DNA of 64,000 nt from Caldilineaceae bacterium (GCA_020846635.1 JADLDO010000020.1:248001-312000); one strand, 5' to 3'; shown: positions 49,682 to 58,893, counted from the stretch's first letter. The notes: generated by a model from the letters alone, not told the origin. Program-made: numbers and translations.

Positions 49682-51439
49682 CTATATTGTCGCTAGCAGC
49701 GCACGCACGGCTGCCGCGCTACTACAAGCTAATGCTGCCGTTGCCAACTGGCGGCAGTGGGCCATGTCCAGGTCGCGCACGGTTTCTTTAATAATGGGGA
49801 CGGCAAAGAGGGGAACGCTGAGTTCGTTGACGCCGAGGCCGAGGAGCAGCGGCGTGGCGAGTGGATCACCGGCGATCTCGCCACAGAGTGAGACGGGTTT
49901 GCCCGCGGCTTGGGCGGCGATGCAGGTCTGGTAGATCAGGTGCAGAACGGCAGGGTGGAGGGGGTCGGCGAGGTTGGCGACGATGCTGTTGGTGCGGTCA
50001 CTGGCAAGGACATATTGGGCGAGATCGTTGGTGCCGATGCTGAAGAAATCGACAAGGGGCGCGAGCGAGGCGGCGATCAGCGCGGCGGAGGGAACTTCGA
50101 TCATGATGCCCAATTTTAGGTGGGGCAGATCGTCGCTTTCTGTGGTGTCACAGTCGAAATTGGCATGTGGGGGAGTGGCGTTGAGGATAGATCGTACGCT
50201 TAGGATTTCTTCGGCGGTGCTGATCATGGGCAGCATGAAGCGCACTTCGACCGGCGCTTGGGCCGGATTTTGGGCCGGATCCTGGGCAGCATGGGCCGCA
50301 GCTTGCAGGGCGCAGTATTGCACGCGCAGCAATTCCGGCTCGGCAAGGAGCAGGCGAATCCCGCGCCGGCCCAAGAAGGGATTATCCTCGCGGTGGTGGA
50401 CAATGTAGCTTACGGGTTTGTCGCCACCGGCATCAAGGGCGCGCACGGTGAGTTGGCGGTTGACCTGGGTGATAAACTCGGCGTAGGTCGCGCGCTGTTC
50501 GTCATAGCTCGGCGGGATGGCGCGCCCTTGAAAGAGATATTCGGTGCGAAGGAGGCCAATGCCGTCTGCGCCCATGCTGCGGCTCTGGCTTACTTCTTGG
50601 GGACTGTTGGCGTTGGCGAGGATGGGAACGTGGACACCATCGCGTGTGTAGGCTGGTTTGTGGGCGTGGGTGAGGGCAAGCACGCCCGCGGCAAGATACT
50701 CCTGCTGCTCGCTGCTGTAGCGCTCCATCACTGCCGCGTCAATGTTGACCAGGAAGTGCCCCTCGTTGCCATCCACAACCGCATTTTGCCCCGGCAGGAG
50801 GTGGAGCAGCGACGGGCCAAGCGCACAGACGAGGGGGATGCCTTGACTGCGTGCCAAGATGGCCGAATGGGCTGTGGGTGTGCTGTAGGCGAGGGCAATG
50901 CCCACGACATGATCGACGGGAAGCTGCGCCAGGTCAGAAAGCGTTAGGTCTTCGGCAACCAGGATCGTCTGCGGCGGCAGTTGCGTAAGCTGCGGGCGGC
51001 TCAAGGCTTCGCCCAATTGGGTCAGCAGCCGTTGGCCCAAGTCCAGAATATCAATGGCCCGCCCGGCAAAATATTCGTCTTCAAAGGAGCGAAAGAGGTC
51101 AGCCAGGTTGCTGATGACCTTGTGGGTCGCAGCCGCGGCAGAGAGATGCTCTTCATAGATGGCAGCCTGCACCCAATCGAGCAAGGTTCTGTCCTGCAAG
51201 ATGGCGCGGTGAGCGGCAAAAATTTCGCCCACGAACGAATTCGGGTTCGCTTCGAGTTCCTCTAACTCGGCATCGACGTGGGCGTGCGCGGTAAGAAAGG
51301 TCTGCCATTCTTCCTGGGGATCAATGGCTGCCTCATCGGCAGTGGGCGCGATGGGCGCGGCCAGGCCAGGACGATAGAGATGCAGCGCGCCAATGCCAAT
51401 TCCGGGCGCGGCGGCAAGACCTTGCATGATCTGAGTCAT
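49682..51439 (-). CDS. ptsI: PTS enzyme I (phosphoenolpyruvate-protein phosphotransferase)
   Basis: A 585-residue protein. The N-terminal His domain has the phosphorylated His in STPTAHSAILARSQGIPLV (about residue 190). The C-terminal PEP-binding barrel has GIGLLRTEYLF, FSIGTNDLAQYVLASDRTN and the catalytic Cys in SLCGEIAGDP. It takes phosphate from PEP and passes it to HPr. No sugar-specific EII permease is encoded in the window; the adjacent dhaM indicates that this EI serves dihydroxyacetone phosphorylation. Confidence 0.93.
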   Translation of the reverse strand: MTQIMQGLAAAPGIGIGALHLYRPGLAAPIAPTADEAAIDPQEEWQTFLTAHAHVDAELEELEANPNSFVGEIFAAHRAILQDRTLLDWVQAAIYEEHLSAAAATHKVISNLADLFRSFEDEYFAGRAIDILDLGQRLLTQLGEALSRPQLTQLPPQTILVAEDLTLSDLAQLPVDHVVGIALAYSTPTAHSAILARSQGIPLVCALGPSLLHLLPGQNAVVDGNEGHFLVNIDAAVMERYSSEQQEYLAAGVLALTHAHKPAYTRDGVHVPILANANSPQEVSQSRSMGADGIGLLRTEYLFQGRAIPPSYDEQRATYAEFITQVNRQLTVRALDAGGDKPVSYIVHHREDNPFLGRRGIRLLLAEPELLRVQYCALQAAAHAAQDPAQNPAQAPVEVRFMLPMISTAEEILSVRSILNATPPHANFDCDTTESDDLPHLKLGIMIEVPSAALIAASLAPLVDFFSIGTNDLAQYVLASDRTNSIVANLADPLHPAVLHLIYQTCIAAQAAGKPVSLCGEIAGDPLATPLLLGLGVNELSVPLFAVPIIKETVRDLDMAHCRQLATAALACSSAAAVRALLATI

Positions 51440-51524
51440 GGAGATACCTGATTCACGGATATACCTCGGTCATGGCTCAACTGCCTCTAGCTTCAGAGCA
51501 CGCGCCGCTGGGCGAGGGCAGGAA

Positions 51525-51812
51525 TCAGTCTGCGTCGTCGCCTGTGACAAAGATTTGGCATACCGCTGAAATGGCGTCCTGCGCGTCCGGCCCGGCTGCA
51601 GCCAAACGCAAGGTATGCCCCTGGCGTGCTTGGAGCTGCATCAGTTGGAGGATGCTCTTGACATCGACCACAGGTGAAGGCCGCGACAGGTTTTCCGCGG
51701 TGATGGTACAGTGATATTGATTGGCGACTTTGACTAAATCTTTGCCCACCCGCAGATGTAAACCTAAGGGGTCGGAGATTGTAATGCTGGTGCTGACTGG
51801 TTCCGTTGTCAT
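51525..51812 (-). CDS. HPr-family phosphocarrier protein
   Basis: A 95-residue HPr-fold protein starting at ATG 51812; the upstream extension to 51863 is unlike the family. The phospho-His is expected in DPLGLHLRVGKDL, where the usual HARPA reads HLRVG. The regulatory-Ser region DVKSILQLMQL keeps the Ser, and GHTLRLAAAGPDAQDAI matches the third helix area. It sits between the EI gene and dhaM, so it most likely relays phosphate from EI to DhaM. Confidence 0.85.
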   Translation of the reverse strand: MTTEPVSTSITISDPLGLHLRVGKDLVKVANQYHCTITAENLSRPSPVVDVKSILQLMQLQARQGHTLRLAAAGPDAQDAISAVCQIFVTGDDAD

Positions 51813-51899
51813 ACGTCTACTGTCTCGCTGTGAAAAAGAAGTTCGCATGGAATGCGAATGCATGTGACGTCCTTACTCTAGCTTCCTCTAGTCGCGTGC

Positions 51900-52325
51900 T
51901 CACCCGAATCCGGCGCGCGGGAGCACTTTGGCAATCCGGCTGACGGCTTCGGCAGCATCGTTGATTTCTGCTAAGGTGCGATCCAGTCCTGCTTCAATGG
52001 CGGCAATGATGGATCCCTCGACCAGTGGCGCGTTGCTGATGAGACAGCGCGCCTGTAGCTCTGGGTCAAGCATGTCCACTGCGGTTTCGGCGCTGAGGAC
52101 AGCACTTCCCAGATCGACAAGAATGAGCACACCCTCACAGTTGGGATTGGCCTGGATGGCGTCAAGGATGGCAAGGGCATTGGTACCAAAATGAAAGTCG
52201 CCGTGGTTGTCTTCCACACCCCCTACCGCGGCTACGGTTAAATCGGGGGGTGCCATAAAGCGGACTAGCTCGGCCAATCCTTCGGCCAACTGGCGACTGT
52301 GTGAAACAAGTACGAGATGAATCAT
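51900..52325 (-). CDS. dhaM: Dihydroxyacetone kinase phosphotransferase subunit DhaM
   Basis: A 141-residue, single-domain, EIIA-mannose-like subunit starting at ATG 52325. The active-site His is at the N-terminus (LVLVSHSRQLAEG), and GVLILVDLGSAVLSAETAVD is the family core. E. coli DhaM carries fused HPr and EI-like domains; here they are separate genes downstream. It rephosphorylates ADP bound to DhaL. Confidence 0.93.
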   Translation of the reverse strand: MIHLVLVSHSRQLAEGLAELVRFMAPPDLTVAAVGGVEDNHGDFHFGTNALAILDAIQANPNCEGVLILVDLGSAVLSAETAVDMLDPELQARCLISNAPLVEGSIIAAIEAGLDRTLAEINDAAEAVSRIAKVLPRAGFG

Positions 52326-52350
52326 CGGTCGTTTATGCGCTTTCGTGGGA

Positions 52351-52370
52351 CGCTTCAACCCGCTTCAACC
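52351..52370 (-). repeat. Exact 10-bp tandem duplication across the glpK stop
   Basis: CGCTTCAACC occurs twice head to tail. On the minus strand the upstream copy contains the TGA stop of glpK (GCGGGTTGAA repeated). Confidence 0.8.
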
Positions 52371-53882
52371 CGCATCGACCCAATCAAAAGTGCGGGTAAC
52401 GGCCTTTTTCCAACCGGCAAAGCCCACTGCTCGCTGGGTATCGTCGATCTGAGGGTTCCATACCTGGTCGACTTGCCAATTGGTGCATAGGTCGTCCAGG
52501 CTCTTCCAAAAACCCACGGCTAACCCTGCGGCATAGGCTGCGCCGAGGCTGGTGGTCTCTGCCACTTTGGGACGGATGACTTCAACGCCCAGTATATCGG
52601 CTTGAAGCTGCATGAGGAAATTGTTGACGGTTGCGCCGCCATCCACCTTGAGCGTTTGCAGCGGCACGCCGCTGTCAGCGTTCATGGCTTCCAGGACTTC
52701 GCGCGTTTGATAGCAGATGGATTCCAGCGCGGCGCGTACAATATGAGCGCGGTTGACATAACGGGTGAGGCCGACGATCACGCCGCGGGCATCGCTGCGC
52801 CAGTAGGGGGCAAAGAGACCGCTAAAGGCGGGCACAAGATAGCAGCCGCCGCTATCCTTGACACTCTGGGCAATCTCCTCTGTCTCTGAGGCATGCGCGA
52901 TCAGTTGTAGATTGTCGCGCAGCCACTGCACCGTCGCGCCCGCCATCGCAATCGAGCCCTCCAGCGCATAGACAGGAGGTTGCTCGCCCATTTGATAGCA
53001 GACCGTGGTGAGCAGCCCATTTTGGCTGTGGACAATCTCGCTGCCGGTGTTGAGGATCATAAAACAGCCGGTGCCATAGGTGTTCTTGGCCTCACCAGGG
53101 CGGAAGCAGGTCTGTCCCACGGTGGCAGCTTGCTGGTCGCCCAAATCTCCCGCTAAAAGCACTTCGCCACGGAAGGGGCCATTGGCAAGCGTTGTGCCAT
53201 AGCCTGCCGGGTCGCTGCTAGGGCGAATGGTGGGGAGCAGCGCACGCGGCACTCGCAAAATCTCCAGCAGTTCGTCGTCCCAATCCAACGTCTGTAAATC
53301 CATGAGCATGGTGCGGCTGGCGTTGGTGGGGTCGGTGATGTGCGCGCCGCCGGTGAGATGCCAGATGAGCCAGCTATCCACTGTGCCAAAGAGCAATTCG
53401 CCCTGCTCGGCGCGGCTGCGTGCGCCGGATACATTGTCCAGCAGCCAGCGAATTTTGGGGCCGGAGAAGTAGGTGGCAATGGGCAGCCCACTCTTGCGAT
53501 AGATGAGATCGGCGTGGCCTTGCGCCTGGAGTTCCTGGCAGATGCGGTCGGTGCGGGTGTCCTGCCAGACGATGGCATTGTAGACGGGCTCACCGGTAGC
53601 GCGCTCCCAGATGATGGTTGTTTCACGTTGATTAGTGATCCCGACGGCGGCAAGGTCGGCATGGGTGACCTGCGCCTTTGCCAATGTTGCGCCAATGATC
53701 TGGCGAGTGCGCTCCCAAATCTCCAACGGGTCATGCTCTACCCAACCACTTTGCGGGAAGATTTGGCGATGTTCGCGCTGGTCATGGGCAACGACATTGC
53801 CGTGGGGGTCAAAGAGCATGAAACGACTGCTGGTAGTGCCAGAGTCAATTGCGCCGACAAGTGTACCGTCGAGGGAGGGCAT
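52365..53882 (-). CDS. glpK: Glycerol kinase
   Basis: A 505-residue FGGY-family kinase. The N-terminal ATPase motif is [15 protein letters not shown], followed by [16 protein letters not shown], the substrate region [18 protein letters not shown] and the C-terminal FGGY motif around [17 protein letters not shown]. It phosphorylates glycerol to glycerol 3-phosphate, the substrate of the GlpABC enzyme encoded downstream. It lies between dhaL (14 bases upstream) and dhaM. Confidence 0.96.
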   Translation of the reverse strand: MPSLDGTLVGAIDSGTTSSRFMLFDPHGNVVAHDQREHRQIFPQSGWVEHDPLEIWERTRQIIGATLAKAQVTHADLAAVGITNQRETTIIWERATGEPVYNAIVWQDTRTDRICQELQAQGHADLIYRKSGLPIATYFSGPKIRWLLDNVSGARSRAEQGELLFGTVDSWLIWHLTGGAHITDPTNASRTMLMDLQTLDWDDELLEILRVPRALLPTIRPSSDPAGYGTTLANGPFRGEVLLAGDLGDQQAATVGQTCFRPGEAKNTYGTGCFMILNTGSEIVHSQNGLLTTVCYQMGEQPPVYALEGSIAMAGATVQWLRDNLQLIAHASETEEIAQSVKDSGGCYLVPAFSGLFAPYWRSDARGVIVGLTRYVNRAHIVRAALESICYQTREVLEAMNADSGVPLQTLKVDGGATVNNFLMQLQADILGVEVIRPKVAETTSLGAAYAAGLAVGFWKSLDDLCTNWQVDQVWNPQIDDTQRAVGFAGWKKAVTRTFDWVDAG

Positions 53883-53896
53883 GGCAAATCCTTCGT

Positions 53897-54610
53897 TTAC
53901 GTTGGCCGCGAAACTTTGGCCGGTGTCTCCGCAGCCTGGCGATTGGCTGCCGCCGGTGCGCCGGTAGACTCGCCTAAAGTCTCTGCTGCGCTCTCAAGCA
54001 GGTAGTAGAGGCTGGTTGCGCCGGGGTCTTGATGGCCGATGGCGCGCGGGCCAAGATAGCTGGCGCGGCCCCGGTTGGCCTGAAGCTCGACTGTGTTCTG
54101 CATCCCCATTTCTGCGGCGGAGCGCGCGGCTTCGAGCGCTGCCGCGACGCTAAGGCCCTCTTTGGCCGCGGCTTCCAATGCTTCGACCGCAGGCTGAAGC
54201 GCATCAATCATCGTCTTGTCGCCTAGCTGCGCTTTGCCCCGCTGCTGGATGCCTTCTAGCCCGGCGCGGAACATGGTTGCCAGTTCATCCAGCGTGATCG
54301 CACTGGCCTGTTGGCCCACCTGTGCCGCGCGCAGGAAAAACGCGCCGTAGAGTGGCCCGGCGGCTCCACCCACATTCGAGATCAAGGTCATGGCGACAGC
54401 GCGCAAGAGCGAGCTAACGTCGTCATGGCGAAATTCCGGGTCGGCCATCCGCTCACAGATTTTGCGTGTGCCGCGGCGCATGTTGGCCCCGTGGTCAGCA
54501 TCCCCAATGGCGGCGTCCAACTCAGTCAATAAGGCTTCCTGGCTCTTGATGCGGCTGGCGTAGGTGACGAGCCATTGCCGTAATTGCGCCAGCGTAATTT
54601 CCTGGCCCAT
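53897..54610 (-). CDS. dhaL: Dihydroxyacetone kinase ADP-binding subunit DhaL
   Basis: A 237-residue subunit with the Mg-ADP-binding Asp cluster in [17 protein letters not shown] and the [18 protein letters not shown] loop. The C-terminal 30 residues are an Ala/Thr-rich extension beyond the usual 210-residue length. DhaL carries a bound ADP that is phosphorylated by DhaM and passes phosphate to dihydroxyacetone on DhaK. A GGGAGA site lies upstream of ATG 54610. Confidence 0.94.
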   Translation of the reverse strand: MGQEITLAQLRQWLVTYASRIKSQEALLTELDAAIGDADHGANMRRGTRKICERMADPEFRHDDVSSLLRAVAMTLISNVGGAAGPLYGAFFLRAAQVGQQASAITLDELATMFRAGLEGIQQRGKAQLGDKTMIDALQPAVEALEAAAKEGLSVAAALEAARSAAEMGMQNTVELQANRGRASYLGPRAIGHQDPGATSLYYLLESAAETLGESTGAPAAANRQAAETPAKVSRPT

Positions 54611-54623
54611 GATTTCTCCCTTA

Positions 54624-54658
54624 CCCCTTTGAATAAAAAGGGGCCTTCGCCGAAAGGC
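54624..54658 (-). promoter_or_regulatory. Two adjacent hairpins between dhaK and dhaL
   Basis: Read on the minus strand, a GCCTT...AAGGC stem (54643-54658) is followed by CCCCTTT...AAAGGGG (54624-54643). The second stem could sequester bases near the dhaL ribosome site, or adjust the dhaK:dhaL mRNA ratio. It has a T-rich loop rather than a trailing T-tract. Confidence 0.4.
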
Positions 54659-54670
54659 GATCTAGCCATT

Positions 54671-54696
54671 GTCTACCAATTGAGTCTACCAATTGA
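54671..54696 (-). repeat. Exact 13-bp tandem duplication across the dhaK stop
   Basis: GTCTACCAATTGA occurs at 54671-54683 and 54684-54696 with no gap. The second copy (upstream on the minus strand) contains the last codons and TAG stop of dhaK. Confidence 0.8.
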
Positions 54697-55672
54697 GCGC
54701 AGGCGTGTGAACCGGCGCATCCCAAAACGCTTTGAGGTCAGGGTCAAGCCGCAGCAAGGTCACCATACAGCCGGCCATATCCAGGCTGGTGATATAGTTA
54801 CCCACCAACTGGCGGGCTACGACCAGGCCCGCGGACGTTAGGAGATGGTGGAGATGATGAAAGACGATATAGAGTTCTTGCAGTGGAGTCCCGCCCAATC
54901 CACTGACCAGAGCCAGCACTTCGTCACCAGGACGCAAGGTGAGGTCGACGAGAATCGCCTCTGCAAGCTGCTCGACAATGCTATCTGCCCGATCGAGGGG
55001 GAGACGATGACGACCTGCCTCGCCATGAATACCGACACCCAACTCCATGTAATGTGGCGGTAGGTAGAAGGTCGGGCGGCCCAGGTTGGGCGCGGTACAA
55101 CTGCTCAACGCCACACCCATGCTGCGCGCTTGCTGCACAACGCGGTGAGCGATAGCAGTCACCGCTTCGAGTGAGTGGCCCGCTTCCGCCGCAGCGCCCG
55201 CGATCTTCTCGACCAGGACCGCTGCGCCCATGCCACGACGATTGGCGGCTTGTTCTACGGCTACATCGTCATTAACCAGCACAGTGGCGATGTCGAAGCC
55301 CTCGTCGCGCGCCAGTTCAACGGCTACGTCGGTGTTGAGGACGCCCCCCATATAGTTTTTGACGACATAGAGCGCACCGGCATTCCCATAGACTGCGCGC
55401 GTTGCGGCGAGATATTGGTCGGGCGTCGGGCTGGTGAAGATGGCCCCAGGGCAAGCTGCATCCAACATTCCCTTGCCCACATAGCCGACATTGAGCGGTT
55501 CATGACCACTGCCGCTGCCGCTGACGATGGCAACTTTCCCGCGGATGGGGGCGTCGGCACGAAGGACCATAGGGGGGTCAAAATGCACTCGGAGAAGCTG
55601 CGGGTGCGCCAATTGGAGACCATGCAGGCTCTCGGTAACGGCATCAGCAGGGTCATTGATCAGCTTTTGCAT
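54686..55672 (-). CDS. dhaK: Dihydroxyacetone kinase substrate-binding subunit DhaK
   Basis: A 328-residue protein from ATG 55672 (an upstream extension to 55720 is unlike the family). The dihydroxyacetone-binding loop is SGSGSGHEPLNVGYVGKGMLDAA, quoted here as its core GSGSGHEP, and the His that covalently binds the substrate is in ELGVGIHGEAG (about residue 218). It is the first gene of the glycerol/dihydroxyacetone operon. No DhaS or DhaR regulator gene is adjacent. No clear ribosome site precedes the chosen ATG. Confidence 0.94.
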   Translation of the reverse strand: MQKLINDPADAVTESLHGLQLAHPQLLRVHFDPPMVLRADAPIRGKVAIVSGSGSGHEPLNVGYVGKGMLDAACPGAIFTSPTPDQYLAATRAVYGNAGALYVVKNYMGGVLNTDVAVELARDEGFDIATVLVNDDVAVEQAANRRGMGAAVLVEKIAGAAAEAGHSLEAVTAIAHRVVQQARSMGVALSSCTAPNLGRPTFYLPPHYMELGVGIHGEAGRHRLPLDRADSIVEQLAEAILVDLTLRPGDEVLALVSGLGGTPLQELYIVFHHLHHLLTSAGLVVARQLVGNYITSLDMAGCMVTLLRLDPDLKAFWDAPVHTPALNW

Positions 55673-55784
55673 AACATGTCGCGATGTCCGCCGCAGCAAC
55701 TTTGCGCGGCCCCGCAGCAATGCCGAAGCACTGATGGGCGGATAGGGAACGGGAAGCCAAGAGAGCTACTAGATTCTGTCTGCT

Positions 55785-55813
55785 ATTGTAGCGGGTTTGG
55801 CTGGATTGGGCAA
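55785..55813 (-). promoter_or_regulatory. Sigma-70-like promoter of the dha/glp operon
   Basis: On the minus strand: TTGCCC (complement of 55808-55813), a 17-base spacer, TACAAT (complement of 55785-55790). The predicted start of transcription is about 105 bases before dhaK. Confidence 0.6.
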
Positions 55814-55885
55814 TAGCATCGCGGATGGGAAAGAACTCGATCTTCGCACCTGTCGCAAGGGATGTTGTTGGAGGCGGAGTAGGAA

Positions 55886-56023
55886 CTAGATGCGGAAGCC
55901 GTTGGCGAGGAGCAGGTAGCCAAGCCATATGGACGCGGCCCACAGGCCGAGCGCGAATAGTTGCAATAGCAGAGCTTCCAAGCAGAAACGCGGCCCTGGG
56001 TTGGGATCTTTCTTGTCGCTCAA
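55886..56023 (-). CDS. Possible small membrane protein
   Basis: A 45-residue frame from TTG 56023, with an AAAGG site about 15 bases upstream, located 22 bases after the SGNH-hydrolase stop on the same strand. The N-terminus is charged (SDKKDPNPGPRF), followed by one or two hydrophobic segments ending NGFRI. It may be a real tail gene of that transcript. There is no homology evidence. Confidence 0.35.
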   Translation of the reverse strand: MSDKKDPNPGPRFCLEALLLQLFALGLWAASIWLGYLLLANGFRI

Positions 56024-56045
56024 GGGGGACTCTTGGCCTTTGTTA

Positions 56046-56861
56046 TTATCGAGATAGCTTCGGCATAAACAGCCGCTCGGACACAGGTGTGCCATTCTTT
56101 TGCCGCGGCAGCGGGGTCGCGCCAGGCGTGACTGTGGGTGTACTCGTCGCGGTCATGGTTGGCGTTGGCGTAGCTGTCGCGGTTGGTGTGGCTGTTTGTG
56201 TGGCCGTAGGTGTAGGCGTAGGTGTAGGCGGGGCGAGAACGCCTGCGATGCGCTGGGCAATGGCGGCATGACCAGCGTCGCCGGGATGGGTGCAGATGGC
56301 ATCGGCTGGGGCGCAGCTGGGGAATTGGTAATTCCCGCCCCGGTTTAGGTCGAATACAGGCACAAACTCAATGCCATTCTGTGCGGCGATTGCCTCATTG
56401 CGCTCTTCTAGGTGTTTGTGATACCAGACGCCGGTGAGGATCGTGCGCGTGGGCGCAGCGGTGTCAAGGATGCCCTGCATGCGTGCGATGTACTCCTCTT
56501 CGGTGACTTTGCCACCATTGTCGCCAATTTGGACGACAATCACGCCGGGCTGAAATGCCAGCAGTGCGTCTGCCAGCAGGTCCAGGTCACACCAGGGGAT
56601 TGTGCAGCCGACGACGTAGATTTCAGGCGCAACGCCTGTAGTAGCGGCAAGAGTTAGTTGCACGCGGTGGACGTAATCGTGGTCGGGTTGGGTGGCTGCC
56701 ATACCCCACCATCCTGTGTGTGACTCAAGCGGGTAGCTGCGCGTGATGGAATTACCGACAAAGAGGATGCGCTGCGGCTGAGGTGTCGCGTCTTGAGTAT
56801 AGACGACAATGGGCGCGCCAATAAGCATGGCAGCGAGCAGTGCGGCAAGTACGGATTTCAC
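56046..56861 (-). CDS. Secreted SGNH/GDSL-type hydrolase with Pro/Thr stalk
   Basis: 271 residues, GTG start 56861 with AAGGAG upstream. A signal peptide (about 1-22) precedes the SGNH domain: the Ser block LFVGNSITRS (about 35), the Gly/Asn blocks including VVQIGDN, and the catalytic Asp-His block HPGDAGHAA near 190. A Thr/Pro-rich stalk of about 50 residues follows, and the protein ends RLFMPKLSR, a hydrophobic-basic tail. Such enzymes deacylate polysaccharides, peptidoglycan or lipids; the substrate cannot be told from sequence. Confidence 0.82.
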   Translation of the reverse strand: MKSVLAALLAAMLIGAPIVVYTQDATPQPQRILFVGNSITRSYPLESHTGWWGMAATQPDHDYVHRVQLTLAATTGVAPEIYVVGCTIPWCDLDLLADALLAFQPGVIVVQIGDNGGKVTEEEYIARMQGILDTAAPTRTILTGVWYHKHLEERNEAIAAQNGIEFVPVFDLNRGGNYQFPSCAPADAICTHPGDAGHAAIAQRIAGVLAPPTPTPTPTATQTATPTATATPTPTMTATSTPTVTPGATPLPRQKNGTPVSERLFMPKLSR

Positions 56862-57131
56862 GGGGGATCTCCTTCGGTTGATTTGGGTTTAGCTCAGTTT
56901 ACCACAGGCTGGGTGGTTTTGCGTCAGTCAATTCGCTGACAAATGGGTAAAGCACAAATGCCAGGATCATGGAGCCACCTGGTTTTGTTGTTCGTCATAC
57001 GACTGTTTGGGTTGCGACGAGCGTTTGACAGGAGCGGACGAGTAGGTAAAATTGGCGAGAATATCCACATCCATTGCCCAGAAACGGGACTCCCCATTCA
57101 CGAAATGAGTAAAGCGAAAGGATAGGACTCA

Positions 57132-57941
57132 ATGGCAACTCCGCATTCGCAGCAGCCCAAAGAGGCATGGAATAACGGCAATGCGTATGATGCCTATATG
57201 GGCCGTTGGAGCCGGCTTGTCGCGCCTGAGTTTTTGCGGTGGCTGGCGATTCCAGCGCACAGTCGTTGGCTTGACGTGGGATGCGGAACAGGCGCGCTCA
57301 CCCAATCCATTCTACAATTGATGGAGCCTGCTGCCGTCACCGCGCTTGATAATTCCCCCTATTATGTCGCATTTGCTCGTGAGCAGGTGCATGATGACCG
57401 GGTTCAGTTTGATCAAGGCGACGCACAGGCATTACCTGTTGAAAGTAGCGCGTACGATGCTGTCGTATCGGGATTAATGCTGAATTTCGTGCCGCAACCT
57501 TCTGTTGCCCTGGCAGAAATGGCGCGAGCTGCGCGCGCGGGAGGTGTGGTGGCGCTCTATGTCTGGGACTACGCAGGCCAGATGCAGTTCACGCGCTGCT
57601 TTTGGGATGCGGCTACAGCCTTAGATCCCGCAGCACAGGCGCTCGATCAAGGACGACGGTTTCCGATCTGCCACCCGACCGCTCTGCTAGAGCATTTTCA
57701 ACGCGCGGGATTGACTGATGTAGAAACATGCGCGTTGGATGTGCAAACTACGTTCAAGGATTTTAACGATTACTGGCTGCCCATGCTGGGCGGTCAGGGA
57801 GCCATACCCACTTATGTGTCGTCACTGGACGAGGCAGATCATTTAGCCCTGTGTGAGCGGCTCTCCTCTATGCTGCCCACTGCCGCAGATGGTTCCATTC
57901 TGCTGAACGCGCGCGCCTGGGCAGTTCGCGGTATCTGCTGA
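57132..57941 (+). CDS. Class I SAM-dependent methyltransferase
   Basis: A 269-residue protein with the SAM-binding motif I WLDVGCGTGALTQSI (about residue 46), motif II-type acidic residue in ALDNS and the GDAQALPVESSAYDAVVSG region. It resembles UbiE/ArsM-like small-molecule methyltransferases, but the substrate is unknown. It is separated by 340 bases from the mobile-element genes and is the last gene with host-like composition on this side. Confidence 0.85.
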   Translation: MATPHSQQPKEAWNNGNAYDAYMGRWSRLVAPEFLRWLAIPAHSRWLDVGCGTGALTQSILQLMEPAAVTALDNSPYYVAFAREQVHDDRVQFDQGDAQALPVESSAYDAVVSGLMLNFVPQPSVALAEMARAARAGGVVALYVWDYAGQMQFTRCFWDAATALDPAAQALDQGRRFPICHPTALLEHFQRAGLTDVETCALDVQTTFKDFNDYWLPMLGGQGAIPTYVSSLDEADHLALCERLSSMLPTAADGSILLNARAWAVRGIC

Positions 57942-58281
57942 GGTCAACTGGCGGGCAGATGTATGGCATGGCTGTATGGCTGCTAAGAAGCTAAGGGGCA
58001 AATCGTCTCTAGCGGCATCCAGAGGTTCATGACTCAGAGATTTCTCCATTTATTTGTCATATATTTGTCGGTTGCGCGAAAGGGCAAGCTCGACTATCCT
58101 TCTTTTGCCCAACAAAAAAGCCCTGTCTGTGTCCAGCACAGGCAAGGCCCTGTCAGTCGCTGAAGCAGCGTTGACCGTGGATAGATTAATACACCATCCC
58201 CCACGATCTCTGCACCCTTTGGCTTTTGGCCGGGGGTGTTTTGTTGTTCATTCTTTATCGATGTATATAGGGAAAGCAATC
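57942..58281. other. Gap between host genes and the mobile element
   Basis: 340 bases without a convincing gene. It holds a minus-strand terminator-like hairpin (58114-58148) with no minus-strand gene feeding it, and a weaker GC-rich inverted repeat near 58215-58250 (CACCC/GGGTG followed by TTTTGTTG). The left end of the inserted element probably lies here, but no attachment-site duplication can be shown because the right end is outside the window. Confidence 0.45.
58114..58148 (-). terminator. Orphan rho-independent terminator, leftward
   Basis: On the minus strand GCCTTGCCTGTG (58148-58137) pairs with CACAGACAGGGC (58131-58120) with one mismatch and one wobble, followed by TTTTTT. No minus-strand gene precedes it within 1.8 kb, so it may belong to a gene split off by the insertion. 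Confidence 0.6.
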
Positions 58282-58560
58282 ATGGAAGAACAGACGATAG
58301 AACGACCGAACTCGTCACTCGTATTGTTTATTTTTGCCTGTCTTGGGCTTTGCGCTGCCGGCTACGCCGTGGTCCTCAACACAGAAGAAGGAAAGCAACT
58401 CGCCCAGGATCAGACCTGGCTAACAGTTGTGCTGGGGAACAGTTTGATCCTCTTCTTTCTGCGTATATTGTTGCCTCGTTACTACTGGAACCTGATCGCC
58501 ATGAGCTTCATTGTGGCCGGGACGCCCATGATCGCACGCAGCATCGTTAATAAGAGCTAG
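58282..58560 (+). CDS. Small two-helix membrane protein, paralogue of the one at 61216
   Basis: A 92-residue protein from ATG 58282. Two or three hydrophobic helices span about residues 12-32, 46-60 and 68-86. The segment TWLTVVLGNSLILFFLRILLP and the end MIARSIVNKS align with TWLTVVVGVGVNLAILCFVLP and IIRSLINEY of the protein at 61216. The function is unknown; its size and topology would fit a holin, an exclusion protein or another phage membrane protein. Confidence 0.65.
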   Translation: MEEQTIERPNSSLVLFIFACLGLCAAGYAVVLNTEEGKQLAQDQTWLTVVLGNSLILFFLRILLPRYYWNLIAMSFIVAGTPMIARSIVNKS

Positions 58561-58587
58561 ACCACTCACACAGGAGTTTGCCAAGCC

Positions 58588-58884
58588 ATGACAACTGAAA
58601 ATACAGAATCCCTCAAAAGCCTGTGCGCGGTGGTGCCGGCTGCAATGCTTGCGGTCGCACACTGGTTACCGTGGAAGCAGATGCTTGGCCGCGATCTGCA
58701 TCGCTTGGAGGCTTACGCCATTGGTACCACTGCTATCGTAGGGACGGCTCTGGTAGCTATGTCGCAGAGTGATGGAGACAACGAGGATCACATGACGATG
58801 CTGGCTACTGCCGCGGTGTCAGCCGGGATGGGAACCCTGGCAGCATGGGCAGTGGATGCACTAACAGCGGAACCTACACGATAG
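58588..58884 (+). CDS. Small membrane protein of the mobile element
   Basis: A 98-residue protein with ACAGGAG before ATG 58588. Hydrophobic stretches lie at about 10-30, 42-60 and 68-90, separated by Asp/Glu-rich turns. It has no recognised family. It sits 27 bases after the previous small gene and 9 bases before the nuclease-like gene, suggesting a three-gene unit. Confidence 0.6.
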   Translation: MTTENTESLKSLCAVVPAAMLAVAHWLPWKQMLGRDLHRLEAYAIGTTAIVGTALVAMSQSDGDNEDHMTMLATAAVSAGMGTLAAWAVDALTAEPTR

Positions 58885-58893
58885 GAGTGACTA

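Noticed and set aside
55825-56271. A 148-codon plus-strand frame with Val/Gly repeats
   Set aside because: The repetitive half is the reverse complement of the Thr/Pro stalk of the SGNH hydrolase; the remainder overlaps intergenic sequence without a ribosome site.
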